Shown: positions 49,689 through 59,298, counted from the stretch's first letter. The stretch is DNA of 64,000 nt from Deltaproteobacteria bacterium (GCA_029262455.1 JAJCZJ010000024.1:62001-126000); one strand, 5' to 3'. Made by a program: numbers and translations. Notes: a model not told the origin generated them from the letters alone.

Positions 49689-49904
49689 GGTGGATCGCAT
49701 ATCTTGCATGAACGTCGACATCGAGTGCATCGCGTGATTCGGCCAGTCATCCGATTGCTTCAGGACAGCCAACGCCAGAAGGAGGGCCGACTTCATCACC
49801 GCCTCCGCCTCATCGTGTCGTATAGCCGATTGCAAACTTTCATCGTGTATCGATACTGAGAAGTCGAATCTGCCGAGTCGATCGCTGAATTGTCGCTGTG
49901 TCAT
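49677..49904 (-). CDS. Small uncharacterised helical protein A (paralogue of 50050-50286)
   Basis: Shares DRxGxF...LxxAIxHxxAExVxxxAxxxALxVL...W...HxMxxFMxxMR pattern with its neighbour. Confidence 0.7.
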   Translation of the reverse strand: MTQRQFSDRLGRFDFSVSIHDESLQSAIRHDEAEAVMKSALLLALAVLKQSDDWPNHAMHSMSTFMQDMRSTIGH

Positions 49905-49990
49905 GGAAGCCCCCTATCCGGTTATGCAGCCCCCGGAGGCTAGCAGAGGTACGAACCCGTGCGCAGCTGGGATTTCCCCGCGTCGACGTA

Positions 49991-50012
49991 GTGGAAAACC
50001 CTATGAGGCTTC
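49991..50012. terminator. Hairpin GTGGAAAACCC-TATGAGGCTTC-GGGTTTCCAC, possible attenuator/terminator between paired small genes
   Basis: About 10-bp stem with one bulge; no clear T-tract. Confidence 0.35.
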
Positions 50013-50049
50013 GGGTTTCCACGCCCCCTTCTAAGAGAATCCCCGTCGC

Positions 50050-50286
50050 TCAGCAGAGTTCGTCGCGGAGCATCCGGTACCGCATCGCCACCATGAATGC
50101 CGCCATATGCTCGAGATATTCTTCCAGCCAAGGCTCGTCCTCAGCAAGCACTGACAGCGCTGCTGCAATGGCCGTGCTCAGCACTTCTTCGGCACGCTCG
50201 TGCTCGATGGCGTCATCCAACACCCAAGTCGTCACCTCCAGGTCCATTGAGAACAGACCGGTTCGATCAGCAATCATTCTACGCAT
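50050..50286 (-). CDS. Small uncharacterised helical protein B (paralogue of 49677-49904)
   Basis: Same pattern; start chosen at MRRMIADRTGLFS. Confidence 0.7.
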   Translation of the reverse strand: MRRMIADRTGLFSMDLEVTTWVLDDAIEHERAEEVLSTAIAAALSVLAEDEPWLEEYLEHMAAFMVAMRYRMLRDELC

Positions 50287-50536
50287 AGTTCCCTCCGGCG
50301 CTTCCCACCGCCCAGAGCACCCACCCCGCATCAGCGCGTATTCACAAGAGAATGCGTTAATTCGCAAGCAACGATGTTCAAAAGCAAAGAACAAGGCGCC
50401 CCGCACCTGACCGTCCGAGTCGAGCCCCCTCCATCCTCTCGATCAACGCCACTGCCCGTGATATCGGCGTCGAGTCACCCGCCACAGTGTGGCGACAACA
50501 TCGGGCATCGTCACGGAACGTGAGAGGGGCAAAGCA

Positions 50537-51307
50537 TTGAAAGATCTGTTCTCGGTCAAAGGAAAAGTGGCATTGGTCACTGGCGGATCACGCGGTATCG
50601 GACTGATGATCGCCCGAGGGTTCGTTGAAAACGGAGTCAAGACCTACATCTCCTCCCGCAAGAAAGACGTTTGCGACGAAGTCGCGAGCGAGCTCTCTAA
50701 ATCGGGTGAGTGCATCTCCGTTCCGGCGGACCTGAGCTCAGAGGAAGAGACCCAGCGGTTGGTGAAGGAGATCTCGGGGCGCGAGCCCGCCCTGAACATC
50801 CTGGTCAACAACGCCGGCGCCAACTGGGGCGAAGCAATGGCCAACTATCCAAACAAAGCTTGGGACAAGGTCCTCGGCCTCAACGTCAGGAGCGTCTTCG
50901 ACCTGACCCGCCACTGCATCCCGCTGCTCGAGAAGGCGGCCACCCAAGAAGACCCCGCCCGCGTCATCAACATCGGTTCGATCGACGGCATCCAGATCCC
51001 CGCCCTCGAAACCTACGCCTACTCGGCAAGTAAGGCCGCCGTCCACCAACTATCCAAAGTGCTGGCCAGCCAGCTGGCGGCCAAAAAGATTACCGTCAAC
51101 GCGGTCGCGCCCGGCCCTTTCGAGAGCCAAATGATGGCCGAGACCCTGCGCAACTTCGGCGACGCGATTATCAACTCGTGCCCGCTAAAACGCATCGGCA
51201 CCCCCGAGGACATGGCCGGCGTCGCCATCTACCTATCTTCCCGCGCCGGCGCCTACGTCACCGGAACTGTCATCCCAGTAGACGGCGGAATGCTAGTCAG
51301 CCCATGA
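50537..51307 (+). CDS. SDR family oxidoreductase (gluconate 5-dehydrogenase/FabG-like)
   Basis: VKGKVALVTGGSRGIGLMIARGF, NNAGANWG, YAYSASKAAVHQL; start 50489 or TTG 50537. Confidence 0.88.
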   Translation: MKDLFSVKGKVALVTGGSRGIGLMIARGFVENGVKTYISSRKKDVCDEVASELSKSGECISVPADLSSEEETQRLVKEISGREPALNILVNNAGANWGEAMANYPNKAWDKVLGLNVRSVFDLTRHCIPLLEKAATQEDPARVINIGSIDGIQIPALETYAYSASKAAVHQLSKVLASQLAAKKITVNAVAPGPFESQMMAETLRNFGDAIINSCPLKRIGTPEDMAGVAIYLSSRAGAYVTGTVIPVDGGMLVSP

Positions 51308-51356
51308 CACCGCGCTAGCGGCGCTTCGGACTGGGAAGGATGGACGCCCTAGGCGT

Positions 51357-51548
51357 CTATCCCTCTAGTTTTATCGCCTGCCGGGGGCAGCGACGAACCG
51401 ACTCTTCGACCTTCGCGCGAAGATCCTCGGACGGGTTTTCATCTTTGACAATGAGAAAGTCGTTCTCGTCGACTTCGAACACTTCAGGGCAGACCTTCAT
51501 ACAAACAGCGTTAGCCTCGCAAAGGTCAAAATCCACAACGATCTTCAT
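51357..51548 (-). CDS. Small [3Fe-4S]/[4Fe-4S] ferredoxin
   Basis: DLCEANAVCMKVCPEVFEV...VEESVRRCPRQAIKLEG. Confidence 0.9.
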   Translation of the reverse strand: MKIVVDFDLCEANAVCMKVCPEVFEVDENDFLIVKDENPSEDLRAKVEESVRRCPRQAIKLEG

Positions 51549-51783
51549 TCGTACGTCTCTCCTTCAATCAGCCGGCAACCGGCATCTACCCAACGTGTTG
51601 TAGCGTGTTCATCCGCCCGCGTAAAACCCGGAACGAGACGCCAATACCCACTCGCAGTCGCGCTAGTTCCGCACCGCAGATACGCAACGCAATCTGCGAT
51701 CTCACGCCACCAACGCCAACCCTCACGTCCCCCTCCGCCAGGGCATGTGATTTGCTACGTATCCGTTCGACCAAAACAAAGAA

Positions 51784-51880
51784 GCAGCCGAGACGCAGAG
51801 GCACAGAGAGACTCCCGTCTTCGCCCCCTTCGACGGAGACCGAGAGTTGCCCCCTCTCTGTGCCTCTACCTCTCGGCTGC
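51784..51880. repeat. Long imperfect inverted repeat (27-bp arms, 43-bp loop)
   Basis: gcagccgagacgcagaggcacagagag (51784-51810) vs reverse complement of ctctctgtgcctctacctctcggctgc (51854-51880), 25/27 matches. Confidence 0.9.
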
Positions 51881-51972
51881 CTGTTCTGTTGTCTCAGAAA
51901 TCGCCAGGTGATTTCAAGGAGGAAGGCGAGCTTTGCTCGGTGCACGATTTTCCATGGATTTTCGGCTACCCG

Positions 51973-52092
51973 CGAGCGCGGCTCGGCGGGAGCCTCTCCC
52001 TCTATGGATTTTCGAGCACGGCTCGGCGGGAGCCTCTCCCTCTATGGATTTTCGAGCGCGGCTCGGCGGGAGCCTCCCCCTCCATGGATTTT
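51973..52092 (+). repeat. Three tandem 40-bp units (CGAGCRCGGCTCGGCGGGAGCCTCTCCCTCTATGGATTTT)
   Basis: Direct reading; third copy slightly diverged. Confidence 0.9.
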
Positions 52093-52106
52093 TGGCTCCG
52101 GGGCCT

Positions 52107-52376
52107 TCACTCCCGCAGATATCCGCCAATCTCCGCCTCGTACTCCGGAAAGTATCGGCTAATCACGGTCAGATCGAAGCGCGACATGATCGCCTCTTTG
52201 GGTTCGCGTTCGAGAAGGAACTCGAACGAAGCCCTGATGAGTTCCTCGGCTGATCGCCCGCCCGCGACCGATTCCAGGGTTTCCGGCTTGACCGTGACAA
52301 GGTGCCTCGACTCGCCGTTTCCGACGAGAACCCGCACCTCAAACTCCGTCTCACTATTCTTCGATACCTCGATCAT
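52107..52376 (-). CDS. Conserved-type small hypothetical protein
   Basis: Well-composed 89-aa ORF MIEVSKNSETEFEVRVLVGNGESRHLVTVKPETLESVAGG... Confidence 0.6.
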   Translation of the reverse strand: MIEVSKNSETEFEVRVLVGNGESRHLVTVKPETLESVAGGRSAEELIRASFEFLLEREPKEAIMSRFDLTVISRYFPEYEAEIGGYLRE

Positions 52377-52493
52377 AGCATTCGCTTAGCAGCCCGTTGA
52401 AAAGCAGTACAAGCGCAGCAAATGGCCTTTTCATATCTTCAATCCTAGCCACCGCCTGTGCTACAAGAGCCCACCGCAACGCGGGGAGTCGCC

Positions 52494-52919
52494 ATGACGA
52501 TCAAGATTGCAGAGTCCGATGAGGAAATCCTTGCCTGTTACCCAGCGCTGGCACAACTGCGCCCGCACATCGAAGAACACGAGCTTCTCGACCGAGTGCG
52601 CGACCAGGAAAAAGAGAACTACCGACTCGCGTTCGACCGCGACGAGTCGCAGGTCCTCGTCGTCGCAGGATTCCGTATAGCCGACAGCCTCGCGTGGGGC
52701 CGCTTCTTATACGTCGACGATCTCGTAACTTGCGGCATGCAACGATCACTCGGCTATGGCCAAGCCATGATGGATTGGTTGCTAGAGCAAGCGACAGAAG
52801 CGAAATGCGACTCGTTTCACCTCGACTCGGGCGTCAAACGCCACGCCGCGCATCGCTTCTACCTGCGCAACCGAATGCTGATTTCGAGCCACCACTTCTC
52901 GCTCAATCTGCGCAAGTGA
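52494..52919 (+). CDS. GNAT family N-acetyltransferase
   Basis: RFLYVDDLVTCGMQRSLGYGQAMMDWLLEQA; HLDSGVKRHAAHRFYLRN. Confidence 0.85.
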   Translation: MTIKIAESDEEILACYPALAQLRPHIEEHELLDRVRDQEKENYRLAFDRDESQVLVVAGFRIADSLAWGRFLYVDDLVTCGMQRSLGYGQAMMDWLLEQATEAKCDSFHLDSGVKRHAAHRFYLRNRMLISSHHFSLNLRK

Positions 52920-52935
52920 CGACGCCCGAAACACA

Positions 52936-55005
52936 TCAATTCGGGCACAGAGCGTCGATGTTCGCGGCGATCACTTCGTCGCTCGGGATCGACGGGTCGA
53001 GGCCGCGGAACGGCAGCGGAACGATCGTCTCCAACCCCAGCAACCGGCGAAAGATATAGACTCCATCCGTCGCAGCGACCAACGAACCGTTGTCGTCGAC
53101 GTCCAAGTCCATCCCCATCGCGTCGATGTTGGCCGCAACCACGAGGTCGATCGGAATCAAAGGATCCACGGTGCGGAACGAGACGGGAACAACCGTGATC
53201 AGGCCACTGAGGTGCCGGAAAACATAGACACCGTCGGTCGCCCCTACGACTGCTCCACTCGCATCTACATCGAGCCGACAGATCTGACCGGACAACCGCC
53301 GCCCACTGACGATGATCAGGTTGCCAGTATCTTCGGTCCCGGGCAGGACACCGTTGCCCTGCATCTCGTTCGTGATCAGGTCGGTTCGGCCATCGCCATC
53401 GATATCGCCGGCAGCAGCGCTGTAGGACAATACGTCCCCGGCATCGCCACTAGCTCCGTTTGCTCCATACAGCGTCGCCATCCGCAAAACCGATGGATCT
53501 GGGATTGCAGACGGGAACAGATCGACAAATGACGGCCAGCCTCCACTTGCTCCAAAAAGAACATAAACGATACCGGCCTCGTTACGACCAAACGGCGAAC
53601 CGTGTGGGGCGCTAAAAACGAGATCCCCAATCCCATCGCCATCAATATCGCCCTGCGCTGCAGTATCCCCAGCAATGTCACCGCCCTCGGCACCGACGAA
53701 GGTCGAAGTCACCAAGCCCATCGGCGGATTGTCCATATCGAAGGTGAGCCCCTTGAGGGTCGCCGCATTGTAAAGTACATGCCCCGATCCACTGAAGGAT
53801 CGGTTCATCAAACTCGACAAGTCGCCCGCTAGATCGCCAACAAAAAGATCGGCGTTGGTGTCGCCATCGAAATCCAAACCGCCGAGGAGCTCCTCGCCGA
53901 ACGAAACATTCTTGATGCCACCGTGAATCAACGTCCGGCTACCGGGAAGTGACGATGCGTCGAGCGTCAGACCGGCCGTCCAAACCCCTGCGGGAAAGTT
54001 GTCGTCCCATAGGATATAGACGCTACCATCGGTAGACCCGCCCACCGGATGCCCCCCGCCCGGTGCGCCCGAAGGATCCAAAGCCGCCCCAGCCCGATTG
54101 AGCGCCGTCGCGATAAGGACCTCGCCACGACTATTTCCATCGAGATCGGCGATTTGCACGGTCGCACCGAAGTGATGCTCGCCCGAACTGTTTGGCGGCG
54201 TCACTCGTGCGAGATTGCCGGCCAACGCCGTCGTCCCAAACGACGCGAGGTCGATGGTCTGATTCGCGGCGAGATGACTCCCGCCGCGAATGACATAAAC
54301 AACCCCGGCGTGCACCTCGGCATTGTTGAGTTGCTGATCGGCTCCGACCACGATGTCGGCGACTCCGTCCCCAGTGACATCGCCGGTGCGCATCCAGATC
54401 CCCAATCGGTCGAGCGTGTTGGCGCCCTCGATCGTCGTAATCGTGCTGCCCGCAGGCGGTGAGCCGAGATCGAAGTAGTCGTCCGACAATGCCAGTGCCT
54501 GCGACTGCGTTCGCAGCGACGCTGCACCGACAATAATCGTCAGGGCGCCATTACCGATGCGGCCACCGCTGCTGAAGTTCTGGCGCGCGATCAACAAGTC
54601 ACCGAGGCCATCGCCCGTCACATCATCCATCCAGATCTCGGAGCCGGCGTTCTCCTGCGTAACGACGCCGGCAAAGCGAAGGATTCGCTCTTGTACCACC
54701 GCCGTATCGAGCGTGCCGCTGGTCGTTCCGTCACCAAAGACAAGATAGATCTCGCCGGCCTCGGTGCGTGACATTGGACTTGCGCGCATAGCGGCCATCG
54801 CGCTGTCGCGATGGCCGTCACCGTCACAGTCGAAGCCGCCCGCTACCGGTACGCCGGAGGCGCCGGTCCCGGCCGAACCGTGTGTTCGGTGAACGTGCGT
54901 ACTCGTCGACAAGCCGTTCAAGTCGACCTCAACTGCCGGTTGAGCGCTCGCTGCGGCACCCCACATCAGTATTCCACCAAGCCCCAGCATCCGATTGCAT
55001 CGCAT
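52936..55005 (-). CDS. Secreted FG-GAP/integrin-alpha-like repeat protein with two dockerin-like C-terminal modules
   Basis: Repeated DxDGDGxxDLxxGA motifs; C-terminus CRLDVDASGAVVGATDGVYVFRHLSGL and DLDVDDNGSLVAATDGVYIFRRLLGL. Confidence 0.82.
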   Translation of the reverse strand: MRCNRMLGLGGILMWGAAASAQPAVEVDLNGLSTSTHVHRTHGSAGTGASGVPVAGGFDCDGDGHRDSAMAAMRASPMSRTEAGEIYLVFGDGTTSGTLDTAVVQERILRFAGVVTQENAGSEIWMDDVTGDGLGDLLIARQNFSSGGRIGNGALTIIVGAASLRTQSQALALSDDYFDLGSPPAGSTITTIEGANTLDRLGIWMRTGDVTGDGVADIVVGADQQLNNAEVHAGVVYVIRGGSHLAANQTIDLASFGTTALAGNLARVTPPNSSGEHHFGATVQIADLDGNSRGEVLIATALNRAGAALDPSGAPGGGHPVGGSTDGSVYILWDDNFPAGVWTAGLTLDASSLPGSRTLIHGGIKNVSFGEELLGGLDFDGDTNADLFVGDLAGDLSSLMNRSFSGSGHVLYNAATLKGLTFDMDNPPMGLVTSTFVGAEGGDIAGDTAAQGDIDGDGIGDLVFSAPHGSPFGRNEAGIVYVLFGASGGWPSFVDLFPSAIPDPSVLRMATLYGANGASGDAGDVLSYSAAAGDIDGDGRTDLITNEMQGNGVLPGTEDTGNLIIVSGRRLSGQICRLDVDASGAVVGATDGVYVFRHLSGLITVVPVSFRTVDPLIPIDLVVAANIDAMGMDLDVDDNGSLVAATDGVYIFRRLLGLETIVPLPFRGLDPSIPSDEVIAANIDALCPN

Positions 55006-55039
55006 CCGCAGTCTCTCCTCTTGTATCCTGTTCACTTGT

Positions 55040-55933
55040 TCAGCGAGCCAACGCCAGGATGTCGCTGGCCTGCTCGCAAGTTGCCAGTGGTCGCCCGAGC
55101 GACCCGGCCAGTCCTGCAATCTCTTCGATGAGCTCCACATTCGTCGGCGTCTTTGCGCCGGCATAATCCTCGAGCCCCACCCGCACGTGACCGCCCTTTT
55201 CGATCGCAATTCGCGCCAGTCCCGATTCGGCGACATCGCCTCCGAGAACCGCAACCGCCCAGGGCAAGGGACACGTGCCCATCATCTCCAGGTACACGTC
55301 GAGCGCGAGGGCTGTCGGCGGCAACCCAAAGCCTACGCCAACGCCGCCGCCGTCCATGTAGTCGGCATTGCCGCCGAAATAGAACTTCACGAACGCCCCG
55401 GTCGGCAATCGCCCGGCGCGGTGGTACGCCAGCGCACAGCGCAGGAACCCCGGCTCGAAGATCGAGATACTCGGACCGAGCTCGTAGCGCGCACACAGAT
55501 CCGCCTGATGCCGAATATCCGCGAAGCTGTTCTGATAAACGAAATCAAAGCTGCCACCCGGTACCCCGTCCTGGTCCGCGTCCCCGAGATTCACCGAACC
55601 CGGATCAAAAACCGACATCCGTACCGGGCAGGAATCTGCCAAGATCGGAATGTGAGCGAAGCGCGCTTCGGCGTCCCCAATGAAACCGGCAGTCGGGTAC
55701 AGGATCGCATCGGGGCGCTGCTCGAAGACCCTACCCCACCCCTCGAGCTGGCGCGCCGCGATCGCGTCGCCCGAATCCATCGCATTATCGGTGTGGTTGT
55801 GAACCACCGAGGCGCCCGCTTTCAAGCATGCCAGGGCATCAGCGCTGATCTCGGACGGCTCAATCGGCACGTGTGGGTTCTGATGCTTGCCGGTAACGCC
55901 GTTGATAGCGGCTTCGATGATCAGGGGAGTCAT
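55040..55933 (-). CDS. BKACE family beta-keto acid cleavage enzyme (3-keto-5-aminohexanoate cleavage family)
   Basis: LIIEAAINGVTGKHQNPHVPIEPSEISADALACLKAGASVVHNHTD. Confidence 0.85.
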   Translation of the reverse strand: MTPLIIEAAINGVTGKHQNPHVPIEPSEISADALACLKAGASVVHNHTDNAMDSGDAIAARQLEGWGRVFEQRPDAILYPTAGFIGDAEARFAHIPILADSCPVRMSVFDPGSVNLGDADQDGVPGGSFDFVYQNSFADIRHQADLCARYELGPSISIFEPGFLRCALAYHRAGRLPTGAFVKFYFGGNADYMDGGGVGVGFGLPPTALALDVYLEMMGTCPLPWAVAVLGGDVAESGLARIAIEKGGHVRVGLEDYAGAKTPTNVELIEEIAGLAGSLGRPLATCEQASDILALAR

Positions 55934-55936
55934 TTT

Positions 55937-55977
55937 CGGGGTACGGGGTACGGGGTACGGGGTACGGGGTACGGGGA
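55937..55977 (+). repeat. 7-bp tandem repeat (CGGGGTA) x5.9 immediately upstream of BKACE start
   Basis: Direct reading. Confidence 0.95.
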
Positions 55978-56069
55978 TTCAACTCTGAGTTTGGCGCTTA
56001 GTCAATGTTGGGCTGCGTCCTGCGTGGCACCTTGCTCGGTCGTCGCGGCCCGTGCAAGGGTTGGCGGCT

Positions 56070-57131
56070 ATGATAGACGTGCCAGGAGTCAAGTACGACA
56101 ACGTCGCCAAATTCTTTCGCGACAACGTTCCCGGCGGTGACTGCGAACTCGGATTCGAGCTGATCGCCGGAGGGAAGTCCAACGTTACGTACCTCGTGCG
56201 CAGCGACGGGCAGGAATGGGTGCTGCGACGACCACCGCTCGGCCACGTTTTGCCGACAGCACACGACATGACGCGCGAGTATCGTGTCCTGACGGCTCTG
56301 CGAGAAAGCCCAGTGCCCGTACCGCGGACCATCGCCCTTTGTGACGACGACTCGGTCAACGACAGGCCGTTTTATGTCATGGAGTACACCCCCGGCGTGG
56401 TTCTCTCGAACGAGCTTCCCGACGGCTTCGCGACGACACCGGCAGAGCGGCGGGCCATGTGCGAAGCGATGGTCGACACCTTGGTCAAGCTGCACGCCGT
56501 CGACTACGAGAGGGCCGGGCTTGGCGATTTCGGTCGCCCCGAAGGCTATCTCGAACGACAGGTGCGGCGCTGGTCGCAGCAGTGGGAACGCTCAAAGACC
56601 GCAGAGCTCCCTGAGATCGAGGACCTGATCGCCCGTCTCAATCGCGCACTGCCGCAGTCTCCACCGCCGACGATCGTTCACGGCGACTATCGCCTCGGCA
56701 ACATGGCTCTCGACCCCAACGACCCGTCGAGGGTCATCGCCGTTTTCGACTGGGAGATGTCAACTCTCGGCGACCCGCTCGCAGATCTCGGCTACTGCCT
56801 GATCTACTGGACTGACCCCGACGACGACTTGTCGACCACTGGCATCGGCGCCGCATCCCCATTCACGACGCTCGAAGGCTTCATGAACCGCAAACAGATC
56901 ATCGAGGAATATGCCGCACAAAGCAGGCGCGACGTCTCGGCGGCGGACTTCTATCAGGTTCTCGCGCTCTACAAACTCGCGATCATTTCCGAGGGCATCT
57001 ACGCCCGCTTCACCAAGGGCCAGACTCTCGGCGACGACTTCAAGAATACCATGCGTGCGGCCGTCCCTCTGGCCAGGCGCGCCCTGGAAATCGCAAACGC
57101 CTCGTGTGACCCAAAGCTCAGAGCAGAGTAG
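56070..57131 (+). CDS. APH-like phosphotransferase family protein (acyl-CoA dehydrogenase-associated type)
   Basis: ELIAGGKSNVTYLVRSDGQEWVLRRPPLGHVLPTAHDMTREYRVL; IVHGDYRLGNMAL; VFDWEMSTLGDPLADLGY. Confidence 0.9.
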   Translation: MIDVPGVKYDNVAKFFRDNVPGGDCELGFELIAGGKSNVTYLVRSDGQEWVLRRPPLGHVLPTAHDMTREYRVLTALRESPVPVPRTIALCDDDSVNDRPFYVMEYTPGVVLSNELPDGFATTPAERRAMCEAMVDTLVKLHAVDYERAGLGDFGRPEGYLERQVRRWSQQWERSKTAELPEIEDLIARLNRALPQSPPPTIVHGDYRLGNMALDPNDPSRVIAVFDWEMSTLGDPLADLGYCLIYWTDPDDDLSTTGIGAASPFTTLEGFMNRKQIIEEYAAQSRRDVSAADFYQVLALYKLAIISEGIYARFTKGQTLGDDFKNTMRAAVPLARRALEIANASCDPKLRAE

Positions 57132-57165
57132 TTTTCTGCGGCAGCGCCGTCGAGTAGCTAGGGCT

Positions 57166-58797
57166 TCACTGCGAACGCCGGCCTCTCTTGTACCGCGCAA
57201 TCAACCGGTTCGTGGAAGAGTCGTGCTCCAGCGAGTCGTCCGGGTTTCCCGAAACTTCGCCAGCAATGCGACCCGCCAACTCTTTGCCCAATTCGACGCC
57301 CCACTGATCGAATGAGTTGACCTGCCACAGCGACCCTTGAACGAATACCTTGTGCTCGTACAACGCCACCAAAGAGCCGAGACTACGCGGCGTAAGCTCT
57401 TCACCGAGAATCACATTGCTCGGCCGATTGCCCGGGAACGTCCGATGCGGAGCCAATGCACCGCCAACACCAGCCGCGCGAAGCTCATCGGAAGTGCGGC
57501 CAAATGCCAACGCTCCCGCCTGAGCCAACATATTGGCCATCAGGAGATCGTGGTGCTCCAACAAGTCGTGATTGGGCCGAGAAAAGCCGATGAAATCGGC
57601 CGGGACGATCTTCGTGCCTTGATGTAGCAACTGGTAGAAGGCGTGTTGCCCGTTGGTCCCCGGCTGCCCCCAAACGATCGGACCACTCTGCCACTCGATC
57701 TCCGCACCCGAGAGCGAGACACGCTTGCCGTTGCTCTCCATATCGAGCTGCTGCAGGTAGTCACCAAACCTCGACAGCTCCTGACAATACGGCAAGACAG
57801 CCATCGTCTCGAAGCCGTGAAAGTTGTTGTACCAAAGCCCAATCAGGCCAAGCAGGACCGGCAAATTTCTCTCGAACGGAGCCTCGCGAAAATGGTCGTC
57901 CATGTCCCGGAAACCGGCCAACATTTCACGAAACGCGTCCGCGCCGATACTCAGCATCAGCGACAGCCCCACGGCGGACGGCAGCGAATAGCGCCCTCCC
58001 ACCCAGTCCCAGAAGCCAAACATGTTGTCCGGATCGATCCCGAACGCCGAAACCTTCTCTCGATTAGTCGATACAGCGACGAAGTGCTTCGACACTGCCG
58101 CCTCGTCTCCCAATTGCGAAACCAACCAGCTCCGCGCCGTCCGGGCATTGGTCAAGGTCTCGAGGGTACCAAACGTTTTCGAACAGATGACGAACAGGGT
58201 CCGTTCCGCCTCGATCTGGTCGGCAACATCCGTAAAGTCGGCGCCGTCAATGTTGGAAACAAAGAACGATTCGATCGAATCCAAAGAATAGGCGCGCAGC
58301 GCCTCGGTGGCCATCGCCGGGCCCAGATCGGAGCCCCCGATACCGATATTGACGACGAAACGAATCGGTTCGCCGGTCGCACCACGCCAAACGCCATCGC
58401 GAACACGGGTGGCGAACGTCGCCATCCGGTCGAGCTCCGCATGCACATCCGGCACGACATTATGCCCCTCGACGCGGACGTCGGCATCTGCACGAGCGCG
58501 CAAAGCCGTGTGGAGCACGGCGCGGTCCTCGGTCGTGTTGATCTTCTCGCCGCTAAACATCGATTCGATGCGTTGCCGCAGCCCGCACTTCTCAGCGAGC
58601 GCCACCAGCAATCGAATCGTTTCGCTGGTCAGGCGATTTTTCGAGTAGTCTAGATACAATCCCGCCGCTTCCGCGGCCATCGTTTCACCGCGACGGGGAT
58701 CTCCCGAGAACAGTGTCCGGAGTTCAACGTCACGCAACTCATCATAGTGAGAGCAAAGCGCGCCCCATTCCGGGAGGTCGATGAGGCGATCCGTCAT
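57166..58797 (-). CDS. pgi: Glucose-6-phosphate isomerase
   Basis: [81 protein letters not shown]. Confidence 0.96.
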   Translation of the reverse strand: MTDRLIDLPEWGALCSHYDELRDVELRTLFSGDPRRGETMAAEAAGLYLDYSKNRLTSETIRLLVALAEKCGLRQRIESMFSGEKINTTEDRAVLHTALRARADADVRVEGHNVVPDVHAELDRMATFATRVRDGVWRGATGEPIRFVVNIGIGGSDLGPAMATEALRAYSLDSIESFFVSNIDGADFTDVADQIEAERTLFVICSKTFGTLETLTNARTARSWLVSQLGDEAAVSKHFVAVSTNREKVSAFGIDPDNMFGFWDWVGGRYSLPSAVGLSLMLSIGADAFREMLAGFRDMDDHFREAPFERNLPVLLGLIGLWYNNFHGFETMAVLPYCQELSRFGDYLQQLDMESNGKRVSLSGAEIEWQSGPIVWGQPGTNGQHAFYQLLHQGTKIVPADFIGFSRPNHDLLEHHDLLMANMLAQAGALAFGRTSDELRAAGVGGALAPHRTFPGNRPSNVILGEELTPRSLGSLVALYEHKVFVQGSLWQVNSFDQWGVELGKELAGRIAGEVSGNPDDSLEHDSSTNRLIARYKRGRRSQ

Positions 58798-59001
58798 GGC
58801 CCCTTCTTACGCGATCCGCGGAAGAAGTTCACCCTGGATTCCGGCGGGTCGACAATTGGATGAAACAGAACTTTAGACTCCACCAGGTCGTGACCGACCG
58901 GCCCCTCGCCCCCGCCTTGGCAAGGAGGGGGAATGACGGGCTCTCGGGTTCACCGCCAAACCAAAACACAACCGCTCAGATCCCCCCTCCTTTTCAAGAG
59001 A

Positions 59002-59211
59002 GTGTCGATTTTCTCGAAATGACGGGCAAAGCCCCACAAGATCTCCACTCCCGCATTGCACGCGGGAGTGGATGAAAGGTGAGGGCTCGTTCTTGAACGT
59101 GCGCGCGAAAGCACTGCGGGACAAGGGCAAGAAGGAAGTTGGCATTTCGATCCCCTTACTCTTACCCCTCTCCCGGAGGTAGCGGGGAAGGCTTTCGGGT
59201 TTCCCGCAATA
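59002..59211 (+). repeat. Dispersed repeat copy 2 (pairs with 41545-41754)
   Basis: Same orientation, co-linear; hairpin at 59044-59072 with compensatory change. Confidence 0.9.
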
Positions 59212-59298
59212 CTAGTGTACCTCCATTAATCGACAGCCTACCGCCATCCACCCAGCCCGTTTCGCAACCAACCTCCGGCGCGCTAACATCGCCACACC

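Noticed and set aside
51605-52389. Overlapping ORFs across the 40-bp tandem repeat (AARREPLPLWIF..., GSAGASPSMDF...)
   Set aside because: Repeat translation in several frames at once, no RBS or domain support.
55937-55977. Possible CRISPR or iteron array from short tandem repeats
   Set aside because: 7-bp units without spacers; none of the arrays in this window has CRISPR repeat/spacer structure or nearby cas/rep genes.
54995-56140. 381-aa plus-strand ORF spanning BKACE and its leader repeat
   Set aside because: Antisense to BKACE; includes translation of the 7-bp repeat (RGTGYGVRGTGYG).
57643-58653. 336-aa plus-strand ORF antisense to pgi
   Set aside because: Shadow of the pgi reading frame; pgi is unambiguous.
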